From Rubrivivax gelatinosus (lineage in GTDB: Bacteria > Pseudomonadota > Gammaproteobacteria > Burkholderiales > Burkholderiaceae_C): 49,606 bases of DNA. The translations under genes were made by a program, and so were the position numbers. Positions 35,699 to 47,134 of the stretch are shown here, piece by piece; position 1 is the first letter of the stretch; every line of letters begins with the position of its first letter. The stretch lies in the NCBI RefSeq assembly GCF_016583785.1, contig NZ_NRRU01000033.1, forward strand, positions 1 to 49,606, read 5' to 3'. Below the pieces are notes generated by a model. That model was not told where the DNA came from. It searched no databases and saw only the letters and a list, made by a program, of their open reading frames with translations.

Positions 35699-35755
35699 CC
35701 GCGCTCGCCGGACCGGCGGCCCGCCGGGCCCGCAGCCGACGTGCGCCCCCCGGAC

Positions 35756-36592
35756 ATGAAACTGCCAGCACTCCTGCGCCTCGCCGCCTGCGCCCTCGTG
35801 ACCTGCTGCCTGGCCGCCTGCGGTGGTGGTGGCGGCGGCAACGAGGACAGCGGCGGCGGCACCAGCGCCTGGACGCCGTCGACCACCGACAGCTGGACCA
35901 TCCAGCTCACCGGCACGCCCGACACCGCGCTCGCGGTGCGTGTCTACGACCTGGACCTGTTCGACACGCCGCAGGCGACGATCGCCAGCCTGCAGGCGCA
36001 GGGGCGCGCCGTCGTCTGCTACTTCTCCGCCGGCAGCGCCGAGGACTGGCGCGAGGACTACGCGAGCTTCACCGCCGCCGACAAGGGCAACGCGCTCGAC
36101 GGCTGGCCGGGCGAGAACTGGCTCGACACGCGTTCGGCGAACGTGCGCTCGGTCATGGTCGCGCGGCTGCAGCTGGCGCGCGACAAAGGCTGCGACGCGG
36201 TCGACCCGGACAACGTCGACGGCTGGAGCAACGACACCGGCTTCGCGCTCGATGCCGCCAGCCAGCTCGACTACAACCGCTTCCTCGCCACCCAGGCGCA
36301 CGCGCTCGGGCTCAAGGTCGGGCTGAAGAACGACGTCGGCCAGCTCGCCGCGCTCGCGCCCGACTTCGACTTCGCGATCAACGAGCAGTGTTTTTTCTAC
36401 GCCGAGTGCGACGGCTACGCCGCTTTCACCGGCAGCGGCAAGCCGGTGTTCAACATCGAATACGACGCGGCCTACGTGAACGACACCGCCGGCGCCCGCG
36501 AACAGCTCTGCGCCGCGGCACGCGCGGCCGACATCCGCACGCTGGTGATGGCCGCCAACCTGGACGGCTCGCTGCGCCTGAGCTGCGACTGA
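35756..36592 (+). CDS. Endo-alpha-1,4-polygalactosaminidase-like (GH114) lipoprotein
   Basis: The 278-residue protein has a lipoprotein signal peptide (lipobox LAAC, Cys22) followed by a Gly-rich linker. The catalytic domain of the GH114/TM1410 family is recognisable by VCYFSAGSAEDWREDY, GCDAVDPDNVDGW and VGLKNDVGQLAAL, a TIM-barrel pattern. Characterised relatives cleave polymers of galactosamine, found in some exopolysaccharides; the substrate here is unknown. I chose ATG at 35756; a GTG at 35741 would add five residues. It ends one base from the convergent ExbD-like gene. Confidence 0.88.
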   Translation: MKLPALLRLAACALVTCCLAACGGGGGGNEDSGGGTSAWTPSTTDSWTIQLTGTPDTALAVRVYDLDLFDTPQATIASLQAQGRAVVCYFSAGSAEDWREDYASFTAADKGNALDGWPGENWLDTRSANVRSVMVARLQLARDKGCDAVDPDNVDGWSNDTGFALDAASQLDYNRFLATQAHALGLKVGLKNDVGQLAALAPDFDFAINEQCFFYAECDGYAAFTGSGKPVFNIEYDAAYVNDTAGAREQLCAAARAADIRTLVMAANLDGSLRLSCD

Positions 36593-36593
36593 A

Positions 36594-36908
36594 TCAGCGC
36601 ACCGCCGTCTTGCCGACGAAGGCCACACGCGCCTGCGCCGCCTCGATCGCCTGCACCGCGGCGTCGACCCGCGTCATCGCGGCGCCCGGTTCGACCTTGA
36701 TCTCGACCACCAGCGGCCGGCCCGCCGCACGCAGCGCCTGCACGCTGGGCTGCAGTGCCGCGGCCTCGACCGGCTGGCCCTCGAAGCGGTAGCTGCCGTC
36801 GGCGGCGACTTCGAGCAAGGCGTGCGACACCGGTGCCGGCACGTAGCAGCCAGCCAGCGCCAGCAAGGCGGCGGCGGCCGGGGCGAGGAGCAGGGAACGC
36901 AGGTTCAT
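36594..36908 (-). CDS. Lipoprotein resembling the periplasmic domain of ExbD/TolR
   Basis: The 104-residue protein has a lipoprotein signal peptide (LALAGC, Cys21). The rest, LLEVAADGSYRFEGQPVEAAALQ followed by RPLVVEIKVEPGAAMTRV and a final helix and strand, resembles the periplasmic domain of ExbD/TolR: strand, loop with polar DGxYxxxG, helix, strand with conserved charge. It lacks the transmembrane anchor of ExbD and would instead be lipid-anchored. Function unknown; confidence in the fold relationship is moderate. Confidence 0.72.
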   Translation of the reverse strand: MNLRSLLLAPAAAALLALAGCYVPAPVSHALLEVAADGSYRFEGQPVEAAALQPSVQALRAAGRPLVVEIKVEPGAAMTRVDAAVQAIEAAQARVAFVGKTAVR

Positions 36909-36940
36909 CGTGCAGGTCCGGGCGGGGGGCGAGCTGCGTG

Positions 36941-37726
36941 TCATTCGGCCTGCCGGCGGCGGAACACCAGCCGGTCGGGCCCCGAAGCCTCGGCGTCGAA
37001 GGCGTAACCCTCGGCGGCAAAACCCTTGAGCCGCGACGGCGTGCCGATGCGCTGCTCGATCGCGTAGCGCGCCATCAGCCCGCGTGCACGCTTGGCGAAG
37101 AAGCTGACGATGCGCCAGCGGCCCTGCTTCCACTCCTCGAACACGCAGTCGACGACCCGCGCCTTCAGCGCCGGGCGCAGCGCCGCGCGCGAATACTCCT
37201 GCGACGCGAGGTTGACGACCACCGGCGCGGCTTCGTCGGCCTGGCGCTCGTTCAGGTGTTCGGCGAGCGCATCGCCCCAGAAGGCGTAGAGGTCCTTGCC
37301 GCGCGCATTGGCCAGCGCCGTGCCCATCTCCAGCCGGTAGGGCTGCAGCCGGTCCAGCGGGCGCAGCACGCCGTACAGGCCCGACAGGATCACCAGGTGC
37401 TGCTGCGCCCAGCTGAGGTCTGCGGTCTTCAGCGAGAGCGCGTCCAGGCCTTCGTAGACGTCGCCGGCGAAAGCCAGCAGCGCGGGTTTGCTGTTGGCCG
37501 CCGTCGCCTCGGGCTCCCAGGCGCCGTAACGCGCGGTGTTGAGCTGGGCCAGCGGGTCCGACAGCGACATCAGCGACGCGACCTCGGCCGGCGTCTTGCG
37601 CCGCATGATGTCGATCAGCTCGGCGGCACGGTCGACGAAGAGCGGGTCGCTGGCCTTGCGCGCGAGCGCGGCGGGCACGGGGGTCTCGTAGTCCAGGCGC
37701 TTGGCCGGAGACAGCAGGAAGAGCAT
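36941..37726 (-). CDS. yaaA: Peroxide stress protein YaaA (DUF328)
   Basis: The 261-residue protein matches YaaA, which limits free iron and oxidative DNA damage after peroxide exposure in E. coli. Signatures include LFLLSPAKRLDYE near the N-terminus, NTARYGAWEP, LLAFAGDVYEGLDA, LSGLYGVLRPLDRLQPYRLEMGT and VNLASQEYSRAA. The ATG at 37726 overlaps nothing; it is eight bases after the esterase gene on the same strand. Confidence 0.93.
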   Translation of the reverse strand: MLFLLSPAKRLDYETPVPAALARKASDPLFVDRAAELIDIMRRKTPAEVASLMSLSDPLAQLNTARYGAWEPEATAANSKPALLAFAGDVYEGLDALSLKTADLSWAQQHLVILSGLYGVLRPLDRLQPYRLEMGTALANARGKDLYAFWGDALAEHLNERQADEAAPVVVNLASQEYSRAALRPALKARVVDCVFEEWKQGRWRIVSFFAKRARGLMARYAIEQRIGTPSRLKGFAAEGYAFDAEASGPDRLVFRRRQAE

Positions 37727-37733
37727 CGCGGCT

Positions 37734-38441
37734 TCAGTGCAGGGTTTCGTCGTCGTCGTCGCGCAGCACGCCGGCCGGCGCCGCGCCCATCGCCTCGGCC
37801 CAGGTGCGGGCCGGGATGTGGTGGCGCAGGCGGTAGATCGCGCGCTCGAGCAGCGCCGGGTGCAGCGTGTGGCCCAGGCCATCGGCGAGGTCCAGCGTCG
37901 CGTCGCCGCCGAGTCCGGCCAGCGTGTCGAAGGCACGCTGGGCGTGGGCAGCGTCTATCACCGCGTCGGCGCTGCCGTGGAAGAGGTGCAGCGTCGTCAG
38001 CCGCGGCGCTTTGGCCGGCAGGCGCGCGAAACGGCCCGAGAACGCCAGCACACGGCCGGCCAGACCGTCGCACTGGGCAGCGGTCTCCAGCGCAAGGATC
38101 GCGCCCTGCGAGAAGCCGGCGATCGCCGTCGCCTGCGCGCCGACACCGAGCCGGCGCTGTTCGGCACGCACCCACTGCCACAGCGGCGGCAGCGCCTCGG
38201 CCACACGCTCCGGCCGGTTGGCCTCGTCCACGCCCTGGACCGAGAACCACTGGCGGCCGGCAGTGCCGCCGTCGAAAGGCAGCGGCGCGTCCGGCGCCAG
38301 CAGCGCGGCCTGAGGGAATTCGTCGCGCAGCGCCTGGGCGAGCGGGGCCAGCGCTGCGCCGCCGGAGCCGACGCCGTGCAGCAGCAGCACGAGTTGCTCG
38401 GGTGCCCCGGTGGCAGGCAAGGATTCGATCGCGAGATGCAT
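37734..38441 (-). CDS. Carboxylesterase/phospholipase-type alpha/beta hydrolase (YpfH-like)
   Basis: The 235-residue cytoplasmic enzyme has LLLHGVGSGG (oxyanion hole), the nucleophile elbow GFSQGA with Ser111, an Asp in HGSADAVID and His in DGLGHTLHP: a complete Ser-Asp-His triad. The family covers small carboxylesterases such as YpfH; substrate not known. The ATG at 38441 gives the typical N-terminus. It lies between dnaE2 and yaaA. Confidence 0.9.
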   Translation of the reverse strand: MHLAIESLPATGAPEQLVLLLHGVGSGGAALAPLAQALRDEFPQAALLAPDAPLPFDGGTAGRQWFSVQGVDEANRPERVAEALPPLWQWVRAEQRRLGVGAQATAIAGFSQGAILALETAAQCDGLAGRVLAFSGRFARLPAKAPRLTTLHLFHGSADAVIDAAHAQRAFDTLAGLGGDATLDLADGLGHTLHPALLERAIYRLRHHIPARTWAEAMGAAPAGVLRDDDDETLH

Positions 38442-38525
38442 GGCGTAATTGTCGGTGTTGTGCGCCGCCGCGGCAGACCGGCGGCGTGATGCCCCGGCGC
38501 GGCGATGCGGCACGCGCCGCGCCCT

Positions 38526-41702
<3,177 letters not shown>

Positions 41703-41729
41703 GGCGGCGGCGCCGAAGCGGCGCGATGA

Positions 41730-41745
41730 CTGTGCTTTTATACAG
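41730..41745 (-). promoter_or_regulatory. LexA (SOS) box for dnaE2
   Basis: On the minus strand CTGTATAAAAGCACAG has the CTGT-N8-ACAG pattern of the gammaproteobacterial-type SOS operator. It is 28 bases upstream of the dnaE2 start and overlaps a TATAAA candidate -10 box, so LexA binding would block the promoter. It lies between dnaE2 and the divergent DUF2721 gene. Confidence 0.88.
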
Positions 41746-41858
41746 TATCACCATCGCGCTGCGCCCGCGGCCGCGAGGGCCACCCCGGCGCCGGCCGGAA
41801 CCCGGATACTCGGCACCGACTCCCGCTCCACGCCGCGTCCCGGCTGCCATCCCTCACC

Positions 41859-42314
41859 ATGCTCGACCCGACCGTCACTCTCGGCGACGTGCCGCACGCG
41901 ATCCAGCTGGCGCTGGCGCCGGTGTTCCTGCTGACCGGCATCGCCGGCATGCTCAACGTGATGGCCGGGCGCCTGGCCCGCATCATCGACCGCGGGCGCA
42001 AGCTGACCGAGACCGCCTTGCCGACCCAGCCCGAGCGCCGCCGGCTCGTCGAGCTGGAACTGGCGACGCTGGAGCGCCGGCGCCGCTTCGCCGGGGCCGC
42101 GATCACCGCCTGCGCCAGCGCCGCGCTGCTGGTCTGCACCGTGATCGCCGCGCTCTTCGTCGAGGTCTACCTGCAGATCAGCCTGCGCGGCGTCGTCGGC
42201 ATGCTGTTCACCGGCTCGACGCTGGCGCTGCTGGTCGGGCTGGCCTACTTCCTGCGCGAAGTCCACCTGGCGACGCAGACGGTGCGCATCACGCTGCAGC
42301 TGCCGCCGCAGTAG
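41859..42314 (+). CDS. DUF2721 membrane protein
   Basis: The 151-residue protein begins MLDPTVTLGDVPHAIQLALAPVFLLTG, the DUF2721 N-terminus, and has three membrane segments (about 15-35, 80-105, 112-132) with a charged central helix (LARIIDRGRKL). Function unknown. It starts 113 bases beyond the LexA box; a second control of this gene by LexA is possible but unsupported. Confidence 0.86.
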   Translation: MLDPTVTLGDVPHAIQLALAPVFLLTGIAGMLNVMAGRLARIIDRGRKLTETALPTQPERRRLVELELATLERRRRFAGAAITACASAALLVCTVIAALFVEVYLQISLRGVVGMLFTGSTLALLVGLAYFLREVHLATQTVRITLQLPPQ

Positions 42315-42377
42315 CGCGCGGCCGCGGTCTATGCTGTCGGCATCCGGGCCGCCGGTGCCCGCCCCAGGAGCCCCGCG

Positions 42378-42881
42378 ATGCCGACCCGCGCCGAAGAACT
42401 GGCCAGCCGCCTGATCCGCAACCTCGACGCGGTCGAGATGCAGAGCTACCGGCGCGAGCCGCTGTACGCCGGCCGCTGCGCGCGCCTGGCGCCGGGCACC
42501 GCGGCGCGCAAGCTGGGCGCGTCAATCGACATCATCGAGCCCGGCCAGCGCGCCTGTCCCTACCACCTGCACCACGCGCAGGAGGAGATGTTCGTCGTAC
42601 TCGCCGGCAGCGGCACGCTGCGTGTGGCCGGCGAACTGCTGCCGCTGAAGACCGGCGACGTGGTCTTCATACCCGCCGGGCCCGAGTACCCGCACCAGAT
42701 CATCAACAGCGGCGAGGCGCCGCTGAAGCTGCTGTCGGTGAGCACGATGGAGTCGCCCGAGATCTGCGAGTACCCGGACTCGGGCAAGTACCACGCGAGT
42801 GCCCGCGACGAGCGCGGCACGCATTTCGACGCGATCGCGCGCGGCGGCGAGACGCTCGACTACTGGGAAGGCGAGCCCTGA
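42378..42881 (+). CDS. Cupin-domain protein
   Basis: The 167-residue protein has a well formed cupin: motif 1 YHLHHAQEEMFVVLAGSG (His/His/Glu metal ligands) and motif 2 VVFIPAGPEYPHQIINSG with a third His. Many such proteins bind a metal and act as isomerases, dioxygenases or sugar-binding proteins; the function here cannot be named. A TATGCT hexamer at about 42330 could be its -10 box. Confidence 0.87.
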   Translation: MPTRAEELASRLIRNLDAVEMQSYRREPLYAGRCARLAPGTAARKLGASIDIIEPGQRACPYHLHHAQEEMFVVLAGSGTLRVAGELLPLKTGDVVFIPAGPEYPHQIINSGEAPLKLLSVSTMESPEICEYPDSGKYHASARDERGTHFDAIARGGETLDYWEGEP

Positions 42882-42887
42882 GGCGGC

Positions 42888-43061
42888 TCAGCCGCGCGGC
42901 CCCGGGCCGCTGAATTCGCCACCCCCGCCAGGGCCGCGAGGGCCACCACCACCGGGCCCGCGACCGCCCGGCCCGGGGCCGAAAGGCAGGATGCAGCAGC
43001 CTCCGAGCGCCACCGCGAGCAGCACGAGCACGAGCAGGCGTACGCCTCGAACCGGTTTCAT
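42888..43061 (-). CDS. Small Gly/Pro-rich lipoprotein
   Basis: The 57-residue product has a lipoprotein signal peptide (MKPVRGVRLLVLVLLAVALGGC, Cys22) and a short tail made of GPG and GGG repeats with little other sequence. No family is recognised. It converges with the cupin gene at a six-base gap. The low-complexity tail could be a weak prediction, but the signal peptide and start are convincing. Confidence 0.62.
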   Translation of the reverse strand: MKPVRGVRLLVLVLLAVALGGCCILPFGPGPGGRGPGGGGPRGPGGGGEFSGPGPRG

Positions 43062-43173
43062 GCGGAACTCCGTCCACGCGGGTTGGAGTCCCGCGCCTGT
43101 ACGGTCAACGCCGCAAGGCCGGCAGCGGGTGGTATCGGCAGGGTAAAGAAACGCTGCCCGCGGCGCCGCCGTG

Positions 43174-43896
43174 TCAGCCCGCCGCTGCCAGGCGCCGTTC
43201 GTGGCGCGCCTGCCGGGCTTCGGGGCTGCCGGCACGCGCGGCGGCGCTGGCCGCCCAGTCGAGCGCGCTGCACAGCAGCCAGTAGACGCCGCCGACGAAG
43301 AGGAAGACCTCGGTCGGATGCACCATCACCCGGGCGTTGACCTGGGTCGCCAGGAACGAGAGCTCGCCGACGCCGACGATGTAGGCCAGCGAGCTGTCCT
43401 TGATCAGCGTGACCCACTGGTTGATGAAGGACGGCAGCATCATGCGCAGCGCCTGCGGCAGCACGATGTGGCGCAGCGCGCCCCAGCGCGTAAAGCCCAG
43501 CGCCAGGCCGCAGACCCACTGCTCGGAGCCGACGCCGCGGATGCCGGCGGCGACGCCGTGCGCCAGGTAGGCGCCACCGACCAGCGCCAGCGCCGCCATC
43601 ACCGACAGCACGCCGGGCACGTCGAGACCCAGAACGATGGGCAGCAGGAAGTAGGTCCAGAAGATCAGCATCAGCACCGGGATCGCGCGCAGGAAACCGA
43701 GCACGGTGCTCAGCAGCACGAGCGCGACGCCGTCCAGCATCACCAGCAGCACGCCCAGGCCGAGCCCGAGCAGTGCCGACGCCACGCCCGAGCCGGCCGA
43801 CAGCAGCAGCGTCAGCAGCGCGCCGCCGGGCGGACCGTCGGGGAAAGTGCCCCACAGCAGGTAGCCGAGGTCGTCTTGCAGGAAGGAGAAGTCCAT
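43174..43896 (-). CDS. Amino-acid ABC transporter permease (GltK/HisM-type)
   Basis: The 240-residue inner-membrane permease has the polar amino-acid family EAA-like loop around GFTRWGALRHIVLPQALRMMLPSFIN and several membrane helices. It is the second of two permease genes, four bases after the first, and would pair with it and the substrate-binding protein downstream. No ATPase gene follows. The last part is Arg/Ala-rich. Confidence 0.92.
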   Translation of the reverse strand: MDFSFLQDDLGYLLWGTFPDGPPGGALLTLLLSAGSGVASALLGLGLGVLLVMLDGVALVLLSTVLGFLRAIPVLMLIFWTYFLLPIVLGLDVPGVLSVMAALALVGGAYLAHGVAAGIRGVGSEQWVCGLALGFTRWGALRHIVLPQALRMMLPSFINQWVTLIKDSSLAYIVGVGELSFLATQVNARVMVHPTEVFLFVGGVYWLLCSALDWAASAAARAGSPEARQARHERRLAAAG

Positions 43897-43900
43897 GGCC

Positions 43901-44659
43901 TCAGCTCCCGGCGGCAGCGAAGCGGCGCTCGCGCCGGCGCTCCAGCCACTGGCCCAGCACCTGCAGCACGGCGATGGCGACGATGTAGAGCAGCGTCGCG
44001 ACGCCGTAGACCTGGAAGGTCTTCCAGGTCTCGGCCTCGGCCTGGCGCGTGCGGTAGGACAGCTCCAGCAGCCCGATCGCCATGCCCAGCGAGGTGTTCT
44101 TCAGGATGTTCATGTACTGGCCCAGCAGCGGCGGCAGCGCGATGCGCAGCGCCTGCGGCAGCACGACGTGGCGCAGCACCTGCAACCGCGTCAGGCCCAA
44201 CGCCGTGCCCGCCAGGCGCTGGCTCGCCGGCACGCCGCGCAGGCCCGAGCGGATGTCCTCGCCGACGTAGGCGGTCGAGTAGAAGACCAGGCCGACGGCG
44301 GCGGCCAGGAACTCGAACGAAGGCCAGCGCAGCGGCACGACACCGCCCAGCGCCAGCTCGTGCACGCCGTTGAGCCAGGGCAGCAGGCCTTCTGGCAGCA
44401 GCGCCGGCAGGCCGAAGTACCAGAAGAACAGCTGCACCAGCAGCGGCGTGTTGCGGAACAGCGAAAGGTAGACGCCGGTGGCGCGTGTCAGCGCCGGCCG
44501 GCCGCTTTCGCGCGCGGCGGCGACGAAGACACCCAGCAGCGTCGCCACGACGACGACGATGGCCGTCGTCCACAGCGTCACCCACCAGCCGTCGAGCAGC
44601 CAGCCCAGGTACTTGGGCGCCAGCAGTTCCTGGCGCAGCGCGGGGGGAATCCAGTCCAT
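43901..44659 (-). CDS. Amino-acid ABC transporter permease (GltJ/HisQ-type)
   Basis: The 252-residue permease has the HisJQM-type signature YLSLFRNTPLLVQLFFWYFGLP and the EAA-like loop GLTRLQVLRHVVLPQALRIALPPLL. With the neighbouring permease it would form the membrane channel of a polar amino acid importer, most likely for glutamate or aspartate by similarity. It lies 92 bases after the substrate-binding protein gene and is followed four bases later by the second permease. Confidence 0.93.
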   Translation of the reverse strand: MDWIPPALRQELLAPKYLGWLLDGWWVTLWTTAIVVVVATLLGVFVAAARESGRPALTRATGVYLSLFRNTPLLVQLFFWYFGLPALLPEGLLPWLNGVHELALGGVVPLRWPSFEFLAAAVGLVFYSTAYVGEDIRSGLRGVPASQRLAGTALGLTRLQVLRHVVLPQALRIALPPLLGQYMNILKNTSLGMAIGLLELSYRTRQAEAETWKTFQVYGVATLLYIVAIAVLQVLGQWLERRRERRFAAAGS

Positions 44660-44751
44660 CCGGAAAGCCGAAAGCCGGGGACCGGGCCCGGCCGCATGAC
44701 ATCGCGGCCGGCCCCATCCCCGGCGGGTTCAGTGCGGCGGTTTCGCCGGGC

Positions 44752-45564
44752 TCAGCTCTTGTCGCCGATCTTGAAGATGCGCTTGAGCGGCGTCTTGGTC
44801 TTGGGGCCGAACCAGGCGTCGTAGATGCTCTGCGCGCGGCCGCTGGTTTCCAGCTCGACCAGGGTCTTGTTGACGAACTCGGTGAGCGCGGTCTCGCCCT
44901 TGGGAATGCCGACGCCGATGTAGTCCTGCGAGATCGCGAACGGCGGGATCTCGTATTTGTCGCGGTCGGGCACGTTGGCCAGCAGGCCGATCAGCTTCGG
45001 GCCGTCCTGCGAGATCGCCTGCACGTTGCCGTTGCGCAGCGCGGTGAAGGCGAACGGGGTGTCGTCGTAGGCCACCAGCGTGGCCTTCGGGTACTTCTCG
45101 CGCAGCTGGATCTCGTTGGTCGTGCCCTTGTCGACGCCGATGCGCAGGCCGCTCAGCTGATCCGGCGACTTCAGCGTGCCCTTCTTCGCGATGAACTGGG
45201 TGCCCGAGGCGAAATACGGGATGCTGAAATTGACGACCTTCGCCCGCTCCTCGGTGATGGTGAAGTTGGCGAACACCAGGTCGACCTTGTTCGAACCCAG
45301 CAGCGGAATCCGGTTGGCGGGATTCGTCGGCACGATCTCGAGTTTCACCCCGAGTTTCTTCGCGAATTCCTGGGCGTAATCGACGTCGAGCCCGACGATC
45401 TTCTTCGTCTTCGCGTCGACGAAACCGAAAGGCGGATTCGCGTCGAAAGCGGCGACGCGCACGACGCCGGCCTTCTTGATGTCGTCGAGGCGGTCGGCCC
45501 AGGCGCCGGTGGCGGTCAGGGCAAGGGCGGCGAGCAGCAGTGCCGGCGGACGCTTGAGATTCAT
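44752..45564 (-). CDS. Amino-acid ABC transporter periplasmic substrate-binding protein
   Basis: The 270-residue protein has a signal peptide (MNLKRPPALLLAALALTATGAWA), then the family 3 substrate-binding fold: VAAFDANPPFGFVD, GLDVDYAQEFAKKLG, DLVFANFTITEERAKVVNFS, YFASGTQFIAKKG and IGVDKGTTNE. It would deliver a polar amino acid to the two permeases downstream. GAGGAGA lies eight bases before the ATG. A promoter with an inverted repeat lies upstream. The ATPase subunit is absent from the window. Confidence 0.94.
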   Translation of the reverse strand: MNLKRPPALLLAALALTATGAWADRLDDIKKAGVVRVAAFDANPPFGFVDAKTKKIVGLDVDYAQEFAKKLGVKLEIVPTNPANRIPLLGSNKVDLVFANFTITEERAKVVNFSIPYFASGTQFIAKKGTLKSPDQLSGLRIGVDKGTTNEIQLREKYPKATLVAYDDTPFAFTALRNGNVQAISQDGPKLIGLLANVPDRDKYEIPPFAISQDYIGVGIPKGETALTEFVNKTLVELETSGRAQSIYDAWFGPKTKTPLKRIFKIGDKS

Positions 45565-45631
45565 CGTGTAGTTCTCCTCAGTTTCGCAACCGGGCCTCGA
45601 CGAACTTGTCTAGACGGGGCTGCGCCTAATA

Positions 45632-45659
45632 ATCGTAAACCCTGATTACGAGCGTTCAA
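45632..45659 (-). promoter_or_regulatory. Sigma-70 promoter of the ABC importer
   Basis: On the minus strand TTGAAC (-35, 45659-45654) and TACGAT (-10, 45637-45632) are separated by 16 bases in an AT-rich patch, 67 bases upstream of the binding-protein ATG. The inverted repeat TCGTAA-N7-TTACGA (45633-45651) overlaps the -10 box and spacer and may be an operator. Confidence 0.65.
45633..45651. promoter_or_regulatory. Operator-like inverted repeat in the ABC importer promoter
   Basis: TCGTAA-ACCCTGA-TTACGA is a 6-bp perfect inverted repeat with a 7-base spacer overlapping the -10 box and spacer of the promoter. A repressor bound here would block RNA polymerase. No regulator gene is recognised next to it. 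Confidence 0.5.
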
Positions 45660-45746
45660 TATACGATCTGCGCATATCGATGTGCCCGATTGGAGGCAAC
45701 GCGCCGACCGTGCCCTAGCATCGACAGCCCGGCCACGACACGCACG

Positions 45747-46319
45747 ATGACGACGACAGCCCCGTTCCCGACCCTCGAAACCCCGCGCCTGCTGCTGCGC
45801 GAGATCACAGCCGACGACGCCCCGGCGCTGCTGGCGATCCACGGCGACGCCGAACACATGAAGTGGTTCGGAACCGAGCCGCTGACCGAGCTGGCGCAGG
45901 CTCAGACCCTGGTCGAGACCTTCGCCGGCTGGCGCCGCCAGGCCAACCCGGGAACGCGCTGGGGCCTGGTGCGGCGTGCGGCACCCGAGGCCGGGCTGAT
46001 CGGCAGCTGCGGCCTCTTCGCCTGGAACCGCAGCTGGCGCAAGTGCACGCTCGGTTACGAGCTGGCGCCGCAGGCCTGCGGCCAGGGGCTGATGCTGGAG
46101 GCGCTGCAGGCGGTGCTCGCCTGGGGGCACGAGTCCATGCAGCTGCACCGCATCGAAGCCCAGGTGCACGAAGACAACCGGGCGTCGCGCGCGCTGCTGG
46201 CGCGGCTCGGTTTTGCCGAAGAAGGCCGGCTGCGCGAAGTCGCCTGGTGGGGCGGCCGGCCGCACGACCTGCTGATGCTGGCGCGCCTGGCCGGCGACGC
46301 CGGGGCCGGCGCGCGATGA
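45747..46319 (+). CDS. GNAT acetyltransferase (RimJ/RimL-like)
   Basis: The 190-residue protein begins LETPRLLLREITADDAPALL and has the HRIEAQVHEDNRASRALLARLGF signature of RimJ/RimL-type N-acetyltransferases, which acetylate protein N-termini or amines. The specific substrate cannot be told. It diverges from the ABC importer genes and overlaps the HAD phosphatase gene through ATGA. A TAGCAT hexamer at 45717 is a possible -10 box. Confidence 0.88.
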   Translation: MTTTAPFPTLETPRLLLREITADDAPALLAIHGDAEHMKWFGTEPLTELAQAQTLVETFAGWRRQANPGTRWGLVRRAAPEAGLIGSCGLFAWNRSWRKCTLGYELAPQACGQGLMLEALQAVLAWGHESMQLHRIEAQVHEDNRASRALLARLGFAEEGRLREVAWWGGRPHDLLMLARLAGDAGAGAR

Positions 46320-47014
46320 GCGCCACCTACGCCGCTGCGCTGTTCGACATGGACGGCCTGCTGCTCGACACCGAGCGCACGATCATGGCCTCCTGGCTGC
46401 GCTGCGCGCGCGAGCGCGGCGTGACGCTCGCCGAGGCCCATTACCTGCAGATCGTCGGCCTGAGCACCGCCGAGTCGGACGCGCTGCTGATCGGCTGCTT
46501 CAGCGACGAACGCTGCTTCGCCGAGGTGCGCGAGCGCGTCGCGCAGGAACTCGAGCAGCGGCACGCGCAGCCCGGCAGCGGCTGCAAACCCGGCGCCGCG
46601 GCGCTGCTCGAAGCCCTGGCGCGCCACGGCGTGCCCTGTGCCGTCGCCTCGTCGTCGGCGCAGGCCGAGATCGACGCGCGGCTGCGGGCCGCCGGCCTGC
46701 GCCAGCATTTCAGCGCGATCGCCGGCGGCGACGAGGTCGCACGCGGCAAACCCGACCCCGCGGTCTACACGCTGGCGGCGCAGCGCCTGGGCGTGCCGGC
46801 AGCGCGCTGCATCGCCTTCGAGGACAGCCGCAACGGCGCGCATGCGGCGCTGGCCGCCGGCGCCGATGTCGTCGTCGTGCCCGACCTGGTGCCGCCCGGC
46901 GCCGAACTGGCGGCGCGCTGCGTCGTGGTGCTGGACTCGCTGGAGCAGGCGCTCGACCATCTGCCGCGCTGGTTCGCGACGGCGCCGGCAGCGATCCGCG
47001 CCACCTGCCCCTGA
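46316..47014 (+). CDS. HAD-family phosphatase (beta-phosphoglucomutase-like)
   Basis: The 232-residue protein has the catalytic FDMDGLLLDTE (Asp11, Asp13), VASSSAQAEIDARL as motif II, and KPDPAVYTLAAQRLG with FEDSRNGAHAALAAGADVVVVPDL as motif III/IV. It is a subfamily IA HAD phosphatase with a helical cap, close to beta-phosphoglucomutase-type enzymes or general sugar phosphatases. The start overlaps the preceding GNAT stop. Confidence 0.9.
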   Translation: MSATYAAALFDMDGLLLDTERTIMASWLRCARERGVTLAEAHYLQIVGLSTAESDALLIGCFSDERCFAEVRERVAQELEQRHAQPGSGCKPGAAALLEALARHGVPCAVASSSAQAEIDARLRAAGLRQHFSAIAGGDEVARGKPDPAVYTLAAQRLGVPAARCIAFEDSRNGAHAALAAGADVVVVPDLVPPGAELAARCVVVLDSLEQALDHLPRWFATAPAAIRATCP

Positions 47015-47134
47015 ACACGCCCGGCGCGGTATCAAACGCCGTGGCCCGCGCCGCGGCCCGGCGATGCCGGCGCGCCGGCATGGGTCAGCACCACCGGCTT
47101 AGAGTCGGGGCCCCTTCACAGAGGAGAGGCCCGG

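Noticed and set aside
41859..42314. DUF2721 gene as an SOS gene sharing the LexA box
   Set aside because: The box lies more than 110 bases from its start and no clear forward promoter overlaps it, so there is no support beyond proximity.
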